Positions 37,780 through 45,776 of a stretch of DNA of 64,000 nt are shown here, in pieces; the first letter of the stretch is position 1; every line of letters starts with the position of its first letter. The stretch spans positions 2,319,633 to 2,383,632 of the forward strand of contig NZ_KB907784.1 in assembly GCF_000382185.1 (NCBI RefSeq). Direction: 5' to 3'. The DNA comes from Bordetella sp. FB-8. Lineage in GTDB: Bacteria; Pseudomonadota; Gammaproteobacteria; Burkholderiales; Burkholderiaceae_B. Under the pieces are notes generated by a model. The model did not search any database and was not told where the DNA came from. It worked only from the letters and a program-made list of their open reading frames with translations. The position numbers and the translations under genes were made by a program.

Positions 37780-37789
37780 ATTAAATCAA

Positions 37790-37821
37790 GGGTCTACAGC
37801 TTTACGGCTGTGGACCCTTTT
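37790..37821 (+). terminator. Terminator after tRNA-Pro
   Basis: An 11-bp stem with one T-G wobble (37790-37800 with 37807-37817) and a 6-nt loop is followed by TTTT. It ends the tRNA transcript. Confidence 0.85.
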
Positions 37822-37936
37822 GTTCTGTGGTGTCTGAGGGGTACGCCCAGGGATACACCGTATCTCACCTTGTTCGGTGCGCTCGACTGAGCCAACCGGT
37901 ACGTACACCACACTACCCAAAATTCAAAGACAGTCA

Positions 37937-38183
37937 GGGCGGGTACGCCAACCGCAACTGACCGGCAAGAAGACCACCATCATCCTGGCCAGCGGTGGCG
38001 ACTTTAGACCCGGCTCGCCCTTTGAAGCCTATAACCAGGCGAGCGGCTATCTCCGTCAGGTGTTGGGCTTCATCGGGTTGACGGATCTGGGCATCGTCAT
38101 GGCCGACCGTGCGCACCCGCGACGCGGGTGAAACCGCCGTCGAGCAGTTCGGCGAAGCGGTCAGCCTGGCTACCGCAGCTTAG
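37937..38183 (+). pseudogene. C-terminal remnant of an FMN-dependent NADH-azoreductase (AzoR)
   Basis: The reading frame encodes TGKKTTIILASGGDFRPG and YLRQVLGFIGLTDLGIV, the conserved C-terminal third of AzoR-type FMN quinone/azo reductases. A frameshift near 38105-38115 moves the tail (AGETAVEQFGEAVSLATAA, stop TAG 38181-38183) into the +1 frame. The N-terminal two thirds, including the FMN-binding segment, are absent; the upstream 150 bp after tRNA-Pro show nothing recognisable. The remnant is therefore both truncated and frameshifted. Confidence 0.75.
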
Positions 38184-38208
38184 AGCTCGATCTCCAAAGG
38201 AGATTCTC

Positions 38209-38844
38209 ATGAAAATCGGGTTCATCGGCGCTGGTCGCATGGCTGCGACCATCGGTCGTCATTTGATCGGTGCGGGCCACGAAGTCGTCCTATCCAATTC
38301 GCGAGGGCCGGAGGCGTTGGCGGGGCTCGTCGCCGATCTGGGGCCGGCCGCCAGCGCAGGATCCAGGCAGGAAGCTGCGGAATGCGATGTGGTGGTCCTT
38401 GCTACGAATTGGGCGGATGCGCCGGAGGCGCTCAAGGGAATCGACTGGAGCGGCCGCATACTGGTCGACGGGACGAACGCCCACATGGGCGAGAAACCGG
38501 ACATCAGCGCTGGCGGCGTGGCGAGATCGGTTGCCGCGTTGGAGGGCCGCACGTCGAGCGAGACAGTCGCCGCAATGGCGCCCGGGGCCACGCTGGTGAA
38601 GTCGATCAGCAATATGCCGATGGCTTGGATACAGGATTTCTCGCCAGAGAAACCGAAGGCCCTATTGTTCGTGTCAGGAGACGACCGCGATGCCAAGGCG
38701 GTCGTGGTCGAACGCATCAATTCGACTGGCTTGGTCGCGCTCGACCTTGGCTCTCTCTCGGACGGCGGTGCGATGCAACAGCTCGGCGGCCCTCTATCCG
38801 CTGTGGAATTGCACTTCGTCCGCCGGATCGTCCGCCAGAGTTAA
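38209..38844 (+). CDS. COG2085 NADP-binding protein (NADPH-dependent F420 reductase-like), copy 1
   Basis: The 211-residue Rossmann protein begins MKIGFIGAGRMAATIGRHLI and resembles predicted dinucleotide-binding proteins annotated as F420:NADPH oxidoreductase-like. AAAGGAG precedes the ATG by 8 bp, which fixes the start. It is the most divergent of the copies in this region: it has LVDGTNAHMGEKPDIS where the others have IDxxNP. No F420 biosynthesis genes are in view and betaproteobacteria generally lack F420, so the substrate is probably something else. It follows the azoR remnant by 25 bp. Confidence 0.75.
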   Translation: MKIGFIGAGRMAATIGRHLIGAGHEVVLSNSRGPEALAGLVADLGPAASAGSRQEAAECDVVVLATNWADAPEALKGIDWSGRILVDGTNAHMGEKPDISAGGVARSVAALEGRTSSETVAAMAPGATLVKSISNMPMAWIQDFSPEKPKALLFVSGDDRDAKAVVVERINSTGLVALDLGSLSDGGAMQQLGGPLSAVELHFVRRIVRQS

Positions 38845-38901
38845 GTCTGAGCCGCGGGCAGTGTGCGTCGGCGATAGGTCGCCCGTTCAGGAGGATCCAG
38901 G

Positions 38902-39252
38902 ATGAACACTCCCAATTCGGTCTTTGTGCGAGAAGTGGCCCGCATCGACGACCCCGAGTTCGTGTCCGGACAAGCCGCCGGGCATCGCGCGCGCCGTTTG
39001 ATCGACGCCCCGGACGCTGCGTTCGCCGACCCGTTTGTCCTGATGGCCGAGGATTGGACGTCCGAAGGGGCATTCGCCTTTCACCCGCACTGCGGTATCG
39101 AGACGGTCACGTTCGTCATCAAGGGGGCGATCGAGATCGGGTCCGCCGCTGACCCTTTGGAAGCCAGCCAGCTTGGCTGGCTGATGCGGTCGGAGACATC
39201 GGGATCATCGGAACTGACCATACGGGCGCAGGGCACCGTCGGCCGCTTCTAA
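38902..39252 (+). pseudogene. Truncated pirin family protein
   Basis: The N-terminal ~75 residues match pirin: FVREVARIDDPEF, DPFVLMAEDWTSEGAFAFHPHCGIETVTFVIKGAIE, including metal-ligand histidines of the cupin. After about residue 78 the similarity stops and 40 unrelated residues lead to a TAA. Whole pirins have about 230-300 residues, so two thirds are missing. GGAGG precedes the ATG. It may still be translated but should not form the two-cupin fold. Confidence 0.7.
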
Positions 39253-39300
39253 AGATCCAAATCGATTTCGCGAATTGCAGCTTTCCGGCGGAACGGACCT

Positions 39301-39438
39301 TCACAGGAGGCGCGTGTCGGCCGGCTCGTGCTCATAGTCATTGTGACAGCCATCGTTGACATATTTTATCGACTTGGCGATTTGGTCGGCATCCTGCCCG
39401 TTATCGTCCAACGCGGCGATAGACACTGCGTAGAACTT
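39301..39438 (-). pseudogene. Short coding remnant, unidentified
   Basis: On the minus strand, between an in-frame TGA (upstream) and a TGA at 39301-39303, 45 codons encode a protein-like sequence with KFYAVSIAALDDNGQD and KSIKYVNDGCHNDYEHEP. Composition is balanced and unlike the surrounding shadow frames, but there is no start codon. I do not recognise the family. It lies in a 235-bp lower-GC gap between the pirin fragment and tetR, and probably is the 3' end of a lost gene. Confidence 0.35.
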
Positions 39439-39487
39439 ACCAAATCAATCGCGGCTTCAAATGCGACGGCACCGCAATGACAGGAAC

Positions 39488-40063
39488 CTAGGCGGCCCTC
39501 TCGACATCGTTGCTTGACGGGCTTGCCAGAATGGCGCTCGCGACAATATGAGCGAGATGATCAGCCCGTGGGGCGAATGAAGGTAAGTCGACGAGCCACC
39601 CAAGCGCCGACATCAGGCCAAATAGATCGTCCCCATTCATATCGGCGCGCGCCCGGCCTTCGCCCTGAGCGCGGGCCAATAGCCGCGCGCTCGCGGAGTG
39701 CACCGCAGCGCATGAAGCATAAAGGGCGGAATCCGGGTTCGTGTGTGCGGCCGCCATCATTGCGACAACGCCCCTCTGGCCTTGGGCGAATGCTATCCAT
39801 TCGCGAAACCAAGACAGGAGTGCTTCGTCAGGCCGAGCCGACGTTTCGAGCTCGTCTGCCTTCTGCGTCAGCGCGTCCAGCTTCGTGCACGCCAACGCTT
39901 CAAACAAGGCTTCCCGCGTCGGGAAATGACGAAGCAGCGTGGCCAACCCGACATCGGCCCGGCGGGCGATATCACGCATCGACGCATCGACACCATGCTC
40001 GGTCATGACCTCACGCGCGACCGTGAGGATGTGGCTGTAGTTTTTTTTTGCGTCGGCTCGCAT
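39488..40063 (-). CDS. TetR family transcriptional regulator
   Basis: The 191-residue protein has a TetR N-terminal HTH (ILTVAREVMTEHGVDASMRDIARRADVGLATLLRHFPTREALFEA, about residues 12-56). Its C-terminal ligand domain resembles regulators that have a TetR_C/SbtR-like end. The start at 40063 is set by the HTH position. Codons 4-7 produce a T9/A9 homopolymer at 40041-40049, a possible slippage site. It is divergent from the first redox module, with a palindromic operator 27 bp before its start codon. The same palindrome lies ahead of the intact module, suggesting autoregulation and control of both. Confidence 0.85.
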   Translation of the reverse strand: MRADAKKNYSHILTVAREVMTEHGVDASMRDIARRADVGLATLLRHFPTREALFEALACTKLDALTQKADELETSARPDEALLSWFREWIAFAQGQRGVVAMMAAAHTNPDSALYASCAAVHSASARLLARAQGEGRARADMNGDDLFGLMSALGWLVDLPSFAPRADHLAHIVASAILASPSSNDVERAA

Positions 40064-40089
40064 GGGTTGTCTCTTAACAAATAGACCAT

Positions 40090-40116
40090 TGATCCATATA
40101 TTGGGATCACTGATCC
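40090..40116. promoter_or_regulatory. Putative TetR operator O1
   Basis: TGATCC (40090-40095) and GGATCA (40104-40109) form an inverted repeat with an 8-bp AT-rich centre; a third half-site TGATCC follows at 40111-40116. The same element recurs at 41136-41155. Position between tetR and the divergent module supports operator function (inference). Confidence 0.7.
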
Positions 40117-40182
40117 ATATGGTACAGCAGGCCATACGGTTTGGAGAGTACGAGCATCACCCAACTCACGAAGAGACTGCAC

Positions 40183-40275
40183 ATGAGCACTATCAGCATC
40201 ATCGGATCAGGCGGCGCGGCTGCTGCAGTCGGCGGCCTTGCCGCCGCAGCCGGTCACCTCATCAAGGAGCGTTAG
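40183..40275 (+). pseudogene. Truncated COG2085 NADP-binding protein, copy 2
   Basis: Thirty codons encode MSTISIIGSGG...GGLAAAAGH, the N-terminal Rossmann strand and glycine loop of the COG2085 proteins at 41254 and 43078, then LIKER and TAG. The remaining ~180 residues are deleted and an epimerase gene starts 1 bp later. Its 5' leader (40149-40185) is a near copy of the leader at 43043-43080. Confidence 0.8.
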
Positions 40276-40276
40276 C

Positions 40277-41257
40277 ATGCATGTTTTCGTTACTGGCGCG
40301 ACCGGTCACGTTGGTTCGTACGTCATCCCTGACTTGATCGCAGCTGGCCACGAGGTGACCGGTCTGGCCCGGTCGGACAAGTCCGCGGACGCGGTGTTCG
40401 CGCTCGGCGCCAAGGTTCGTCTCGCAGACCTTGCCGACCTCGAAGCGCTCAGGGCGGCGGCTGTGGAATCGGACGGCGTCATCCATCTCGGTTACAGGAC
40501 TGAACTGCTTGGGTCCGGCGGGATCGTCGCGCTGCGCGATTCGGAGCTGTCGATCGTCCTCGCGTTCGGTGAGGCGCTGGCGGGCACTGGAAAGCCGCTG
40601 GTCGTGGCGGGTAGCATCGGCACGCCTACGAATGTCGGCCGCGCGGGCCGCATCGGCGCACCGGTCAGCCTGGGCCGGCCGGCGACCGAGGATGATCCCG
40701 ACCTTCCCAGCGGTCCCATGGACGAAGGCACTCTGGTGTCTCGCAACGTCATAGAGAACACCGTGGTCGGACTCACTGAGCGGGGCGTGCGCTCCTCGGT
40801 GGTGCGCATTCCCCTCATCGTACACAGTTCGAGCGAACGCCTGCAGATGATCGGGCTTTCGAAGGAGAAGGGCTCCGTCGGTTATCCCAGTGAGGGGGGA
40901 AATCGTTGGCCTGCCGTGCACATCCGCGATCTTGCCGAAGCCGTTGCCGCTCGCATGGGCCTGCCCGTGGTGAGCATCCCCGCTGACAAACTGATGGTGC
41001 CGGGTTGCTTCGGGTCCATGTCGGCGGGGGCCTCGCATCGCGACGATGCCGATCACCGACTTCGTCGGCCTAGCGACATACGGACAACGCGCCGCGTTGC
41101 CTCGGTTCATGCAGACCATTTGACAATCGGTTCAGTGATCCATATAATCGGATCAGTGCTCCACAAGGCGTTAGGCATGAGACGAAGCGGAACCGAGCCG
41201 CTGCCCGGCAACGAGAAAGAGGGAGTCATGAGACACCCACAAGGAACACGAACATGA
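40277..41257 (+). pseudogene. Degraded NmrA/epimerase-type SDR, copy A
   Basis: From the ATG at 40277 the protein matches the intact paralog at 41940 through residue ~220 (MHVFVTGATGHVGSYVIPDLIAAGHEVTGL...AVHIRDLAEAV). It then lacks about 31 residues, corresponding to the LEKSPAGRNWHAVADEAVPFREI part of the paralog. After IPADKLMVPGCFG the frame is lost and about 100 unrelated residues run on to a TGA overlapping the next gene's ATG. The internal deletion and altered C-terminus indicate a decaying duplicate. The N-terminal NAD(P)-binding TGATGHVG remains. Confidence 0.75.
41136..41155. promoter_or_regulatory. Putative TetR operator O2
   Basis: TGATCC (41136-41141) and GGATCA (41150-41155), with an 8-bp ATATAATC centre, repeat the O1 architecture seen beside tetR. 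It lies about 100 bp before the ATG of the intact COG2085 gene. Confidence 0.7.
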
Positions 41258-41889
41258 GCTTTATCAGCATTATTGGGTCGGGCGGCATGGCTGCGGCGAT
41301 CGGCGGCCTTGCCGCCAAGGCCGGTCACACCGTCGAGGTGATGAGCCGTGACGCCGCGAAGGCGCAGGCGTTGGCCGAGCAGCTTGGAGCTGGCGCGACT
41401 ACGGGGACGTTTGGCGTTGCCCCGGCTGGTGACATCGTCATTCTGGCGGTCCCCTACGCCGCCGTTCTCGACATGGTGAAGCAGTACGGCGAAGCGCTGG
41501 CAGGCAAACTCCTCATCGATATCACCAACCCCGTTGGCTCCGACCTCAAGAGCTTTGTGACCCCTGAGGACAGTTTCGGCGCGCGGGAGATCATGAATGC
41601 CGCGCCTTCGGACGCCGTTGTCGTCAAAGCGTTCAACACCCTGTTTTCCCACGTCCTGGCGGCGGGTCCAGTCGATGGCAGTCCTTTGGACGTGTTCATC
41701 GCCGGGGACGATGCGCAGGCGAAGGCGCGCGTCTCGGCTTTCATCGAGAGCCTCGGATTGCGTCCGATGGATACCGGACAGCTGTCCATGGCGCTGCCGC
41801 TGGAGCACGCCTGCCTGCTGTCGCTGGGGCTCCTCGCCCACTGCGTCAAACAAACCAACTTCTCGATCGGCGTCAACCTCCTCGGCTGA
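41254..41889 (+). CDS. COG2085 NADP-binding protein (F420 reductase-like), copy 3
   Basis: The 211-residue protein begins MSFISIIGSGGMAAAIGGLAAKAGH and continues through a conserved ATTGTFG and GDIVILAVPYAAV to LLIDITNPVGSDLKS and VVKAFNTLFSHVL. The pattern is that of an NADP-dependent reductase of the F420:NADPH oxidoreductase-like superfamily; without F420 in this lineage the electron partner is unknown. It is intact, sits behind putative operator O2, and is followed at 50 bp by an intact epimerase-type SDR: a complete two-gene module. Confidence 0.82.
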   Translation: MSFISIIGSGGMAAAIGGLAAKAGHTVEVMSRDAAKAQALAEQLGAGATTGTFGVAPAGDIVILAVPYAAVLDMVKQYGEALAGKLLIDITNPVGSDLKSFVTPEDSFGAREIMNAAPSDAVVVKAFNTLFSHVLAAGPVDGSPLDVFIAGDDAQAKARVSAFIESLGLRPMDTGQLSMALPLEHACLLSLGLLAHCVKQTNFSIGVNLLG

Positions 41890-41939
41890 GGACACGCGCC
41901 ATCCCTTCTCGCATCCCATCACCCACAAGGAACAACATC

Positions 41940-42881
41940 ATGCACGTATTCGTTGCCGGCGGGACCGGCCATTCCGGTCCATATATCATTTCCGACCTCA
42001 TCGCAGCCGGTCACGAGGTCACTGCGCTTGCCCGGTCGGACAAGTCCGCAGAGGCAGTGTCCGCGCTTGGCGCCAAGGTGCGTCGCGGCGACCTCGATGA
42101 TCTCGACGGGCTAAAAGCGGCGGCCGCAAACGCCGACGGCGTCATCCACGTCGCACACCGGCAAGACCTGCTTCCCACCGGAGGCCTCGACGCGGTGGCT
42201 GCCGCGGAGCAAAAGATCATGCTCGCATACGGTGAGGCTCTGAAGGGGACCGGAAAGCCGCTGGTCACGTCGGGGAGCATCGGCTCGCCGGGTTGGGAAC
42301 ATCTTGGCCGTCCAGCCACCGAGGAGGATCCCACCCTCTCTGGCGGCGAGAAGTTCAAGGGCACCTTGCGAGTTCGTAACATCGTCGAAACGACTGTGCT
42401 CGGTCTCGCCAAGCAAGGCGTGCGGTCCTCGGTCGTGCGAATTCCTACCATCATGCACAGCACGACCGACAACGCAGGCTTCCTCCCGATACTGATCGGG
42501 CTTGCGAAGGAGAAGGGCGTCGTCGGCTATCCCGGCGACGGCAAGAACAAGTGGTCGGCCGTGCACGCCCGCGACCTCGCCGCGGTGTTCCGTCTGGCGC
42601 TGGAGAAGAGCCCCGCCGGCAGGAATTGGCATGCGGTTGCCGACGAGGCTGTTCCGTTCCGCGAGATCGCCGAAGCCATCGGCAGCCGCTTGAACCTGCC
42701 GGCCGTGCCGATTCCCGCGGATGAGCTGATGCTGCCGGGCTTTTTCGGGTTCCTCGCGAATCTGGTCAAGCTGGACGTCGCCGCGTCGAGCGCCATCACC
42801 CGCCACACCCTCGGCTGGGAACCCACTCAGCCCGGCCTGATCGCCGATCTGGACAACGGCCATTACTTCCCCGCCAGCTAA
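41940..42881 (+). CDS. NmrA/epimerase-type SDR oxidoreductase, intact copy B
   Basis: The 313-residue extended SDR starts MHVFVAGGTGHSGPYIISDL, with the GGTGHSG NAD(P)-binding loop. It continues with DGVIHVAHRQDL, SGSIGSPGWEHLGRPATEEDP and the C-terminal SSAITRHTLGWEPTQPGLIADL typical of this family. The usual YxxxK is not evident, as in NmrA-like atypical members, so it may be a redox sensor or a reductase of unknown substrate. It is the intact partner of the degraded copy at 40277. Confidence 0.8.
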   Translation: MHVFVAGGTGHSGPYIISDLIAAGHEVTALARSDKSAEAVSALGAKVRRGDLDDLDGLKAAAANADGVIHVAHRQDLLPTGGLDAVAAAEQKIMLAYGEALKGTGKPLVTSGSIGSPGWEHLGRPATEEDPTLSGGEKFKGTLRVRNIVETTVLGLAKQGVRSSVVRIPTIMHSTTDNAGFLPILIGLAKEKGVVGYPGDGKNKWSAVHARDLAAVFRLALEKSPAGRNWHAVADEAVPFREIAEAIGSRLNLPAVPIPADELMLPGFFGFLANLVKLDVAASSAITRHTLGWEPTQPGLIADLDNGHYFPAS

Positions 42882-43042
42882 GTTCGGCTGAGACAGAACG
42901 CCGGGCCGCAACCGCCCCGGCCGAACGCGAAATCGCGATGCCGTGAAGTATTCGGACAGGTGTCGATCTGCCATTGGCATGACGAATGACGCGCGCGGAT
43001 CGGCGCACAAGCAATATCAAGCAGGGGACGCCTCGTAAATAC

Positions 43043-43080
43043 TACGAGCAATACCCAAACTCACAAGGAAACTGCACATG
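43043..43080 (+). repeat. Direct repeat of the leader at 40149-40185
   Basis: The 38 bases from TACGAGCA to the ATG nearly match 40149-40185 (a few substitutions and one 1-bp difference). This includes ACTGCACATG at the start codon. The shared leader shows that copies 2 and 4 of the COG2085 gene arose by duplication of a segment including its ribosome-binding region. Confidence 0.75.
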
Positions 43081-43698
43081 ACTACTATCAGCATCATTGG
43101 CTCTGGAACCATGGCCACGGCGGTAGCCGGCCGTGTCGCCAAGGCAGGACACGCCGTCGAGGTGATTAACCGCAACGCTGCGAAGGCGCAGGCACTAGCC
43201 GCCAAGCTCGAGGCGGGAGCGACCACGGGGACTTATGGCGCAGCACCGGCGGGCGACATCGTCATCCTCGCGGTGCCTTACGGCAGTGTGGCCACGGTGG
43301 TGGCCGACTTTGGCGACGCCCTCGACGGCAAGGTGATCATCGATCTCGCCAATCCCGTCAACGCCGACATGACGGGACTTGTCACCCCTGCTGGCAGTTC
43401 CGGTGCGCAGGAGACCGCCAAGCGCCTTCCCGAAGGCGCTCACGTCGTGAAGGCGTTCAACACCATCTTCGGTCACGTGCTCGCCAAGGGCGGACGCATC
43501 GACGCCTTTATCGCAGCAGACGATGCGCAGGCGAAGGCGCGCGTCTCGACCTTCCTTGAAAGCCTCGGACTGCGTCCGTTGGATGTCGGCGGCCTGAACA
43601 TGGCCCAGACGCTTGAGGCGCTCGGCCTGATGATGATCGGCCTCGCCAAGAACGGTGCCGGCTCCTGGAACATCGCCATGAACATCAATATTGGATGA
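43078..43698 (+). CDS. COG2085 NADP-binding protein (F420 reductase-like), copy 4
   Basis: The 206-residue protein starts MTTISIIGSGTMATAVAGRVAKAGH and keeps GATTGTYG, GDIVILAVPYGSV, VIIDLANPVNADMTGL and VVKAFNTIFGHVLAKGG, about two-thirds identical to copy 3 by eye. It has no epimerase gene downstream. The next 247 bp (43699-43945) contain no recognisable gene. The leader duplicates that of copy 2. Function as for copy 3. Confidence 0.82.
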   Translation: MTTISIIGSGTMATAVAGRVAKAGHAVEVINRNAAKAQALAAKLEAGATTGTYGAAPAGDIVILAVPYGSVATVVADFGDALDGKVIIDLANPVNADMTGLVTPAGSSGAQETAKRLPEGAHVVKAFNTIFGHVLAKGGRIDAFIAADDAQAKARVSTFLESLGLRPLDVGGLNMAQTLEALGLMMIGLAKNGAGSWNIAMNINIG

Positions 43699-43945
43699 AA
43701 GGGCAATTTCCGTCACTCGGGCAGGTTGTCGGCAGCACTAGAAATTCCCGCCGGAAGCATCCGAGCAACTCTGCTTTGGCTTGTTCGCGCACCGACAAAT
43801 TCATGCGACGTAACGCGTTCGTTGACGCACAGACGACCGGTTCGGTTCACCCTATCTTCCGGTCAAGAGTCGTTTGGCTTGGAAGCTGCGATGGTCGAAA
43901 CGACGTATGCAACTGCAAACGGGGGCGGCGGTCGCCGTGCGCATG

Positions 43946-44308
43946 CTAGGGCAAGGTGTCTTGCTTGGCGAAGATGCTCGCCATTTCCGCCGCGTGGTCG
44001 GTTCCCCAGGTGCACAGCGGGACGATCGCTTCGGCCAGGCTGCGACCGAGCGGGGTCAGCGTGTAGTCGACACGCGGCGGCACTTCCTTGTAGTCGGTCC
44101 GCGCCAGCACGCGATCGGCCTCAAGATCCTTCAATTGCTGGATCAGCACCTTATCGCTGACGCCCGGGATCAAGCGCTTGAGCTCGCCGTAGCGCTTCGG
44201 GCCGTCGCGCAGGAAGAACAGGACCAGCGGTTTCCACTTGCCCGAGATGATGCGCAGCGTTGCGTTGAGCCCGCAGCCTGTGTCGCAGATTTCAGTAGAT
44301 GTCGTCAT
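43946..44308 (-). CDS. HxlR family transcriptional regulator
   Basis: The 120-residue winged-helix protein contains the HxlR signature ISGKWKPLVLFFLRDGPKRYGELKRLIPGVSDKVLIQQLKDLEADRVL and a C-terminal TPLGRSLAEAIVPLCTW. Two cysteines near the N-terminus (CDTGCGL) are in the position where some HxlR proteins sense electrophiles or quinones. It is divergent from an SDR gene across a 114-bp AT-rich spacer and probably represses it. Confidence 0.92.
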   Translation of the reverse strand: MTTSTEICDTGCGLNATLRIISGKWKPLVLFFLRDGPKRYGELKRLIPGVSDKVLIQQLKDLEADRVLARTDYKEVPPRVDYTLTPLGRSLAEAIVPLCTWGTDHAAEMASIFAKQDTLP

Positions 44309-44422
44309 TCTTTTTATACTTACCTAAATGTGCATACTTGTTCTTAGGTTATCAAGTCCATATATTCATCGTCAAGGAAGCAATTCCCTGCTTCCTTACA
44401 ACTCCAACGAAGGATAAATGAC
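44309..44422. promoter_or_regulatory. hxlR/SDR divergent operator region
   Basis: This AT-rich spacer contains ACCTAA (44322-44327) and TTAGGT (44344-44349) as an inverted repeat. A second pair, ACTTG (44336-44340) and CAAGT (44353-44357), overlaps it, and TACTT is repeated. Overlapping palindromes between hxlR and its divergent target are the usual operator layout. Confidence 0.5.
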
Positions 44423-45157
44423 ATGAATAGACTGAATGGAAAGACCGCCGTGATCACCGGTGGCGCCACCGGCATCGGCCTCGCTGCGGCCAAGCGCTTC
44501 ATCGAGGAAGGTGCGTTCGTCTTCATCTACGGCCGCCGGCAGGAGGCGCTCGACGCCGCCATCGCAGAACTCGGGCCCAATGCCCGCGCGGTAAAGGGCT
44601 CGGTCTCCGATGAGGGCGACCTCGAAAAGCTCTACGCGGCGGTGAAGGCCGAGCGCGGAACGCTCGACATCGTCTTCGCCAATGCCGGGGCGGGAAGCCA
44701 GGCTAAGCTCGGCGAGATCACCGCTGCGCACATTGACGAAACCTTCGACACCAATGTGAAGGGCACGATCTTCACGGTCCAGAAAGCGCTGCCGCTGATG
44801 GGCAAGGGTGGTTCGATCATCCTGACCGGATCGAGCGCCGGCACCACAGGCGCCCCGACCATGAGCGCCTACAGCGCAAGCAAGGCGGCAGTGCGCAACC
44901 TCGCGCGGACCTGGGCGGAGGACCTGAAGGGCACCGGCATCCGGGTCAACGTGTTGTCCCCCGGGGCGACGGCGACCGAACTCGCGAAGGCAGCGCTGGG
45001 CGAAGAGGGTCAGAAAGTCTACGCCGCGATGACTCCGCTCCAGCGCATGGCCGATCCGTCCGAGATCGCGGCGGCAGCTGCCTTTCTCGCGTCGTCGGAC
45101 AGCAGCTTCATGACCGCCAGCGAGGTCGCCGTCGACGGCGGCTTGGCGCAACTCTGA
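44423..45157 (+). CDS. SDR family oxidoreductase under HxlR control
   Basis: The 244-residue classical SDR has TGGATGIGLAAAKRF (cofactor), FANAGAGSQ, the SGSSAG and YSASK active site, and C-terminal VAVDGGLAQL. It belongs to the group often found divergent from hxlR in Proteobacteria and used against quinones or aldehydes. The Arg after the first glycine loop (YGRRQEAL) suggests NADPH preference. An NTF2-like gene follows at 99 bp. Confidence 0.88.
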   Translation: MNRLNGKTAVITGGATGIGLAAAKRFIEEGAFVFIYGRRQEALDAAIAELGPNARAVKGSVSDEGDLEKLYAAVKAERGTLDIVFANAGAGSQAKLGEITAAHIDETFDTNVKGTIFTVQKALPLMGKGGSIILTGSSAGTTGAPTMSAYSASKAAVRNLARTWAEDLKGTGIRVNVLSPGATATELAKAALGEEGQKVYAAMTPLQRMADPSEIAAAAAFLASSDSSFMTASEVAVDGGLAQL

Positions 45158-45256
45158 CGCGCTCCCTTACAGCGCTTCATTCGATTGGGGTCAGCTGATC
45201 TTCAAGGACTTGGTCAAGTTCAACTGACGGATCATGTAATGGAAACGGAGAGCACG

Positions 45257-45670
45257 ATGAGCATCGAAGCAAATGTCCAGACGGTGAAGGATTTCTTCGC
45301 CGCGGTCGGCCGTGGCGACAGTGAACGTCTGCGGGCGCTGGTCGCCGAAGACATCGAGTGGATCATCCCGGGCGAGGACTGGCCATTGGCCGGAACACGC
45401 CACGGGCACGCGGGGCTGGCGGACTTGCTTGAGACCGCATCCAAGTCGATAGAAACGTCCACGGAACCCCGGGAGTTCATAGCGCAAGGAGACAGGGTCC
45501 TGGTCGTCGGCTTCGCCAGGGGCAAGATCAAAGCAACGAACAAGACGTTCGAGGACAACTGGATCTTCGCCATCACGGTCCGGGACGGCCGGCTAACGAG
45601 CATCCGGGAGTACATCGACACGCAGGCGCTGGCTCGGGCCTCGGAGATGGACGCGTCCGGGCTGGCGTAG
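45257..45670 (+). CDS. SnoaL/NTF2-like family protein
   Basis: The 137-residue protein has the SnoaL-like pattern: an N-terminal helix VQTVKDFFAAVGRGDSERLRALVAEDIEWIIPG, then a beta-sheet with WPLAGTRHGHAGLADLL and the late FEDNWIFAITVRDGRLTSIREYIDTQ. The fold is used by small isomerases, cyclases and hydrolases. The ATG at 45257 is preferred because CGGAGAG precedes it. Its role with the upstream SDR is unknown. Confidence 0.8.
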   Translation: MSIEANVQTVKDFFAAVGRGDSERLRALVAEDIEWIIPGEDWPLAGTRHGHAGLADLLETASKSIETSTEPREFIAQGDRVLVVGFARGKIKATNKTFEDNWIFAITVRDGRLTSIREYIDTQALARASEMDASGLA

Positions 45671-45776
45671 CGCTGGCCATTTGTGGCCCTCGGGTCGGGA
45701 TAGACGGTGCAGCAGCCGTGGATTTCCCCTCGCACGCCGCGCACTTTTACGACCCCCAACCGCAAAGGAGATCCCG

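Noticed and set aside
38902..39252. Pirin fragment as a functional short cupin
   Set aside because: Similarity ends mid-domain and the tail is unrelated; length is about one third to one half of the family.
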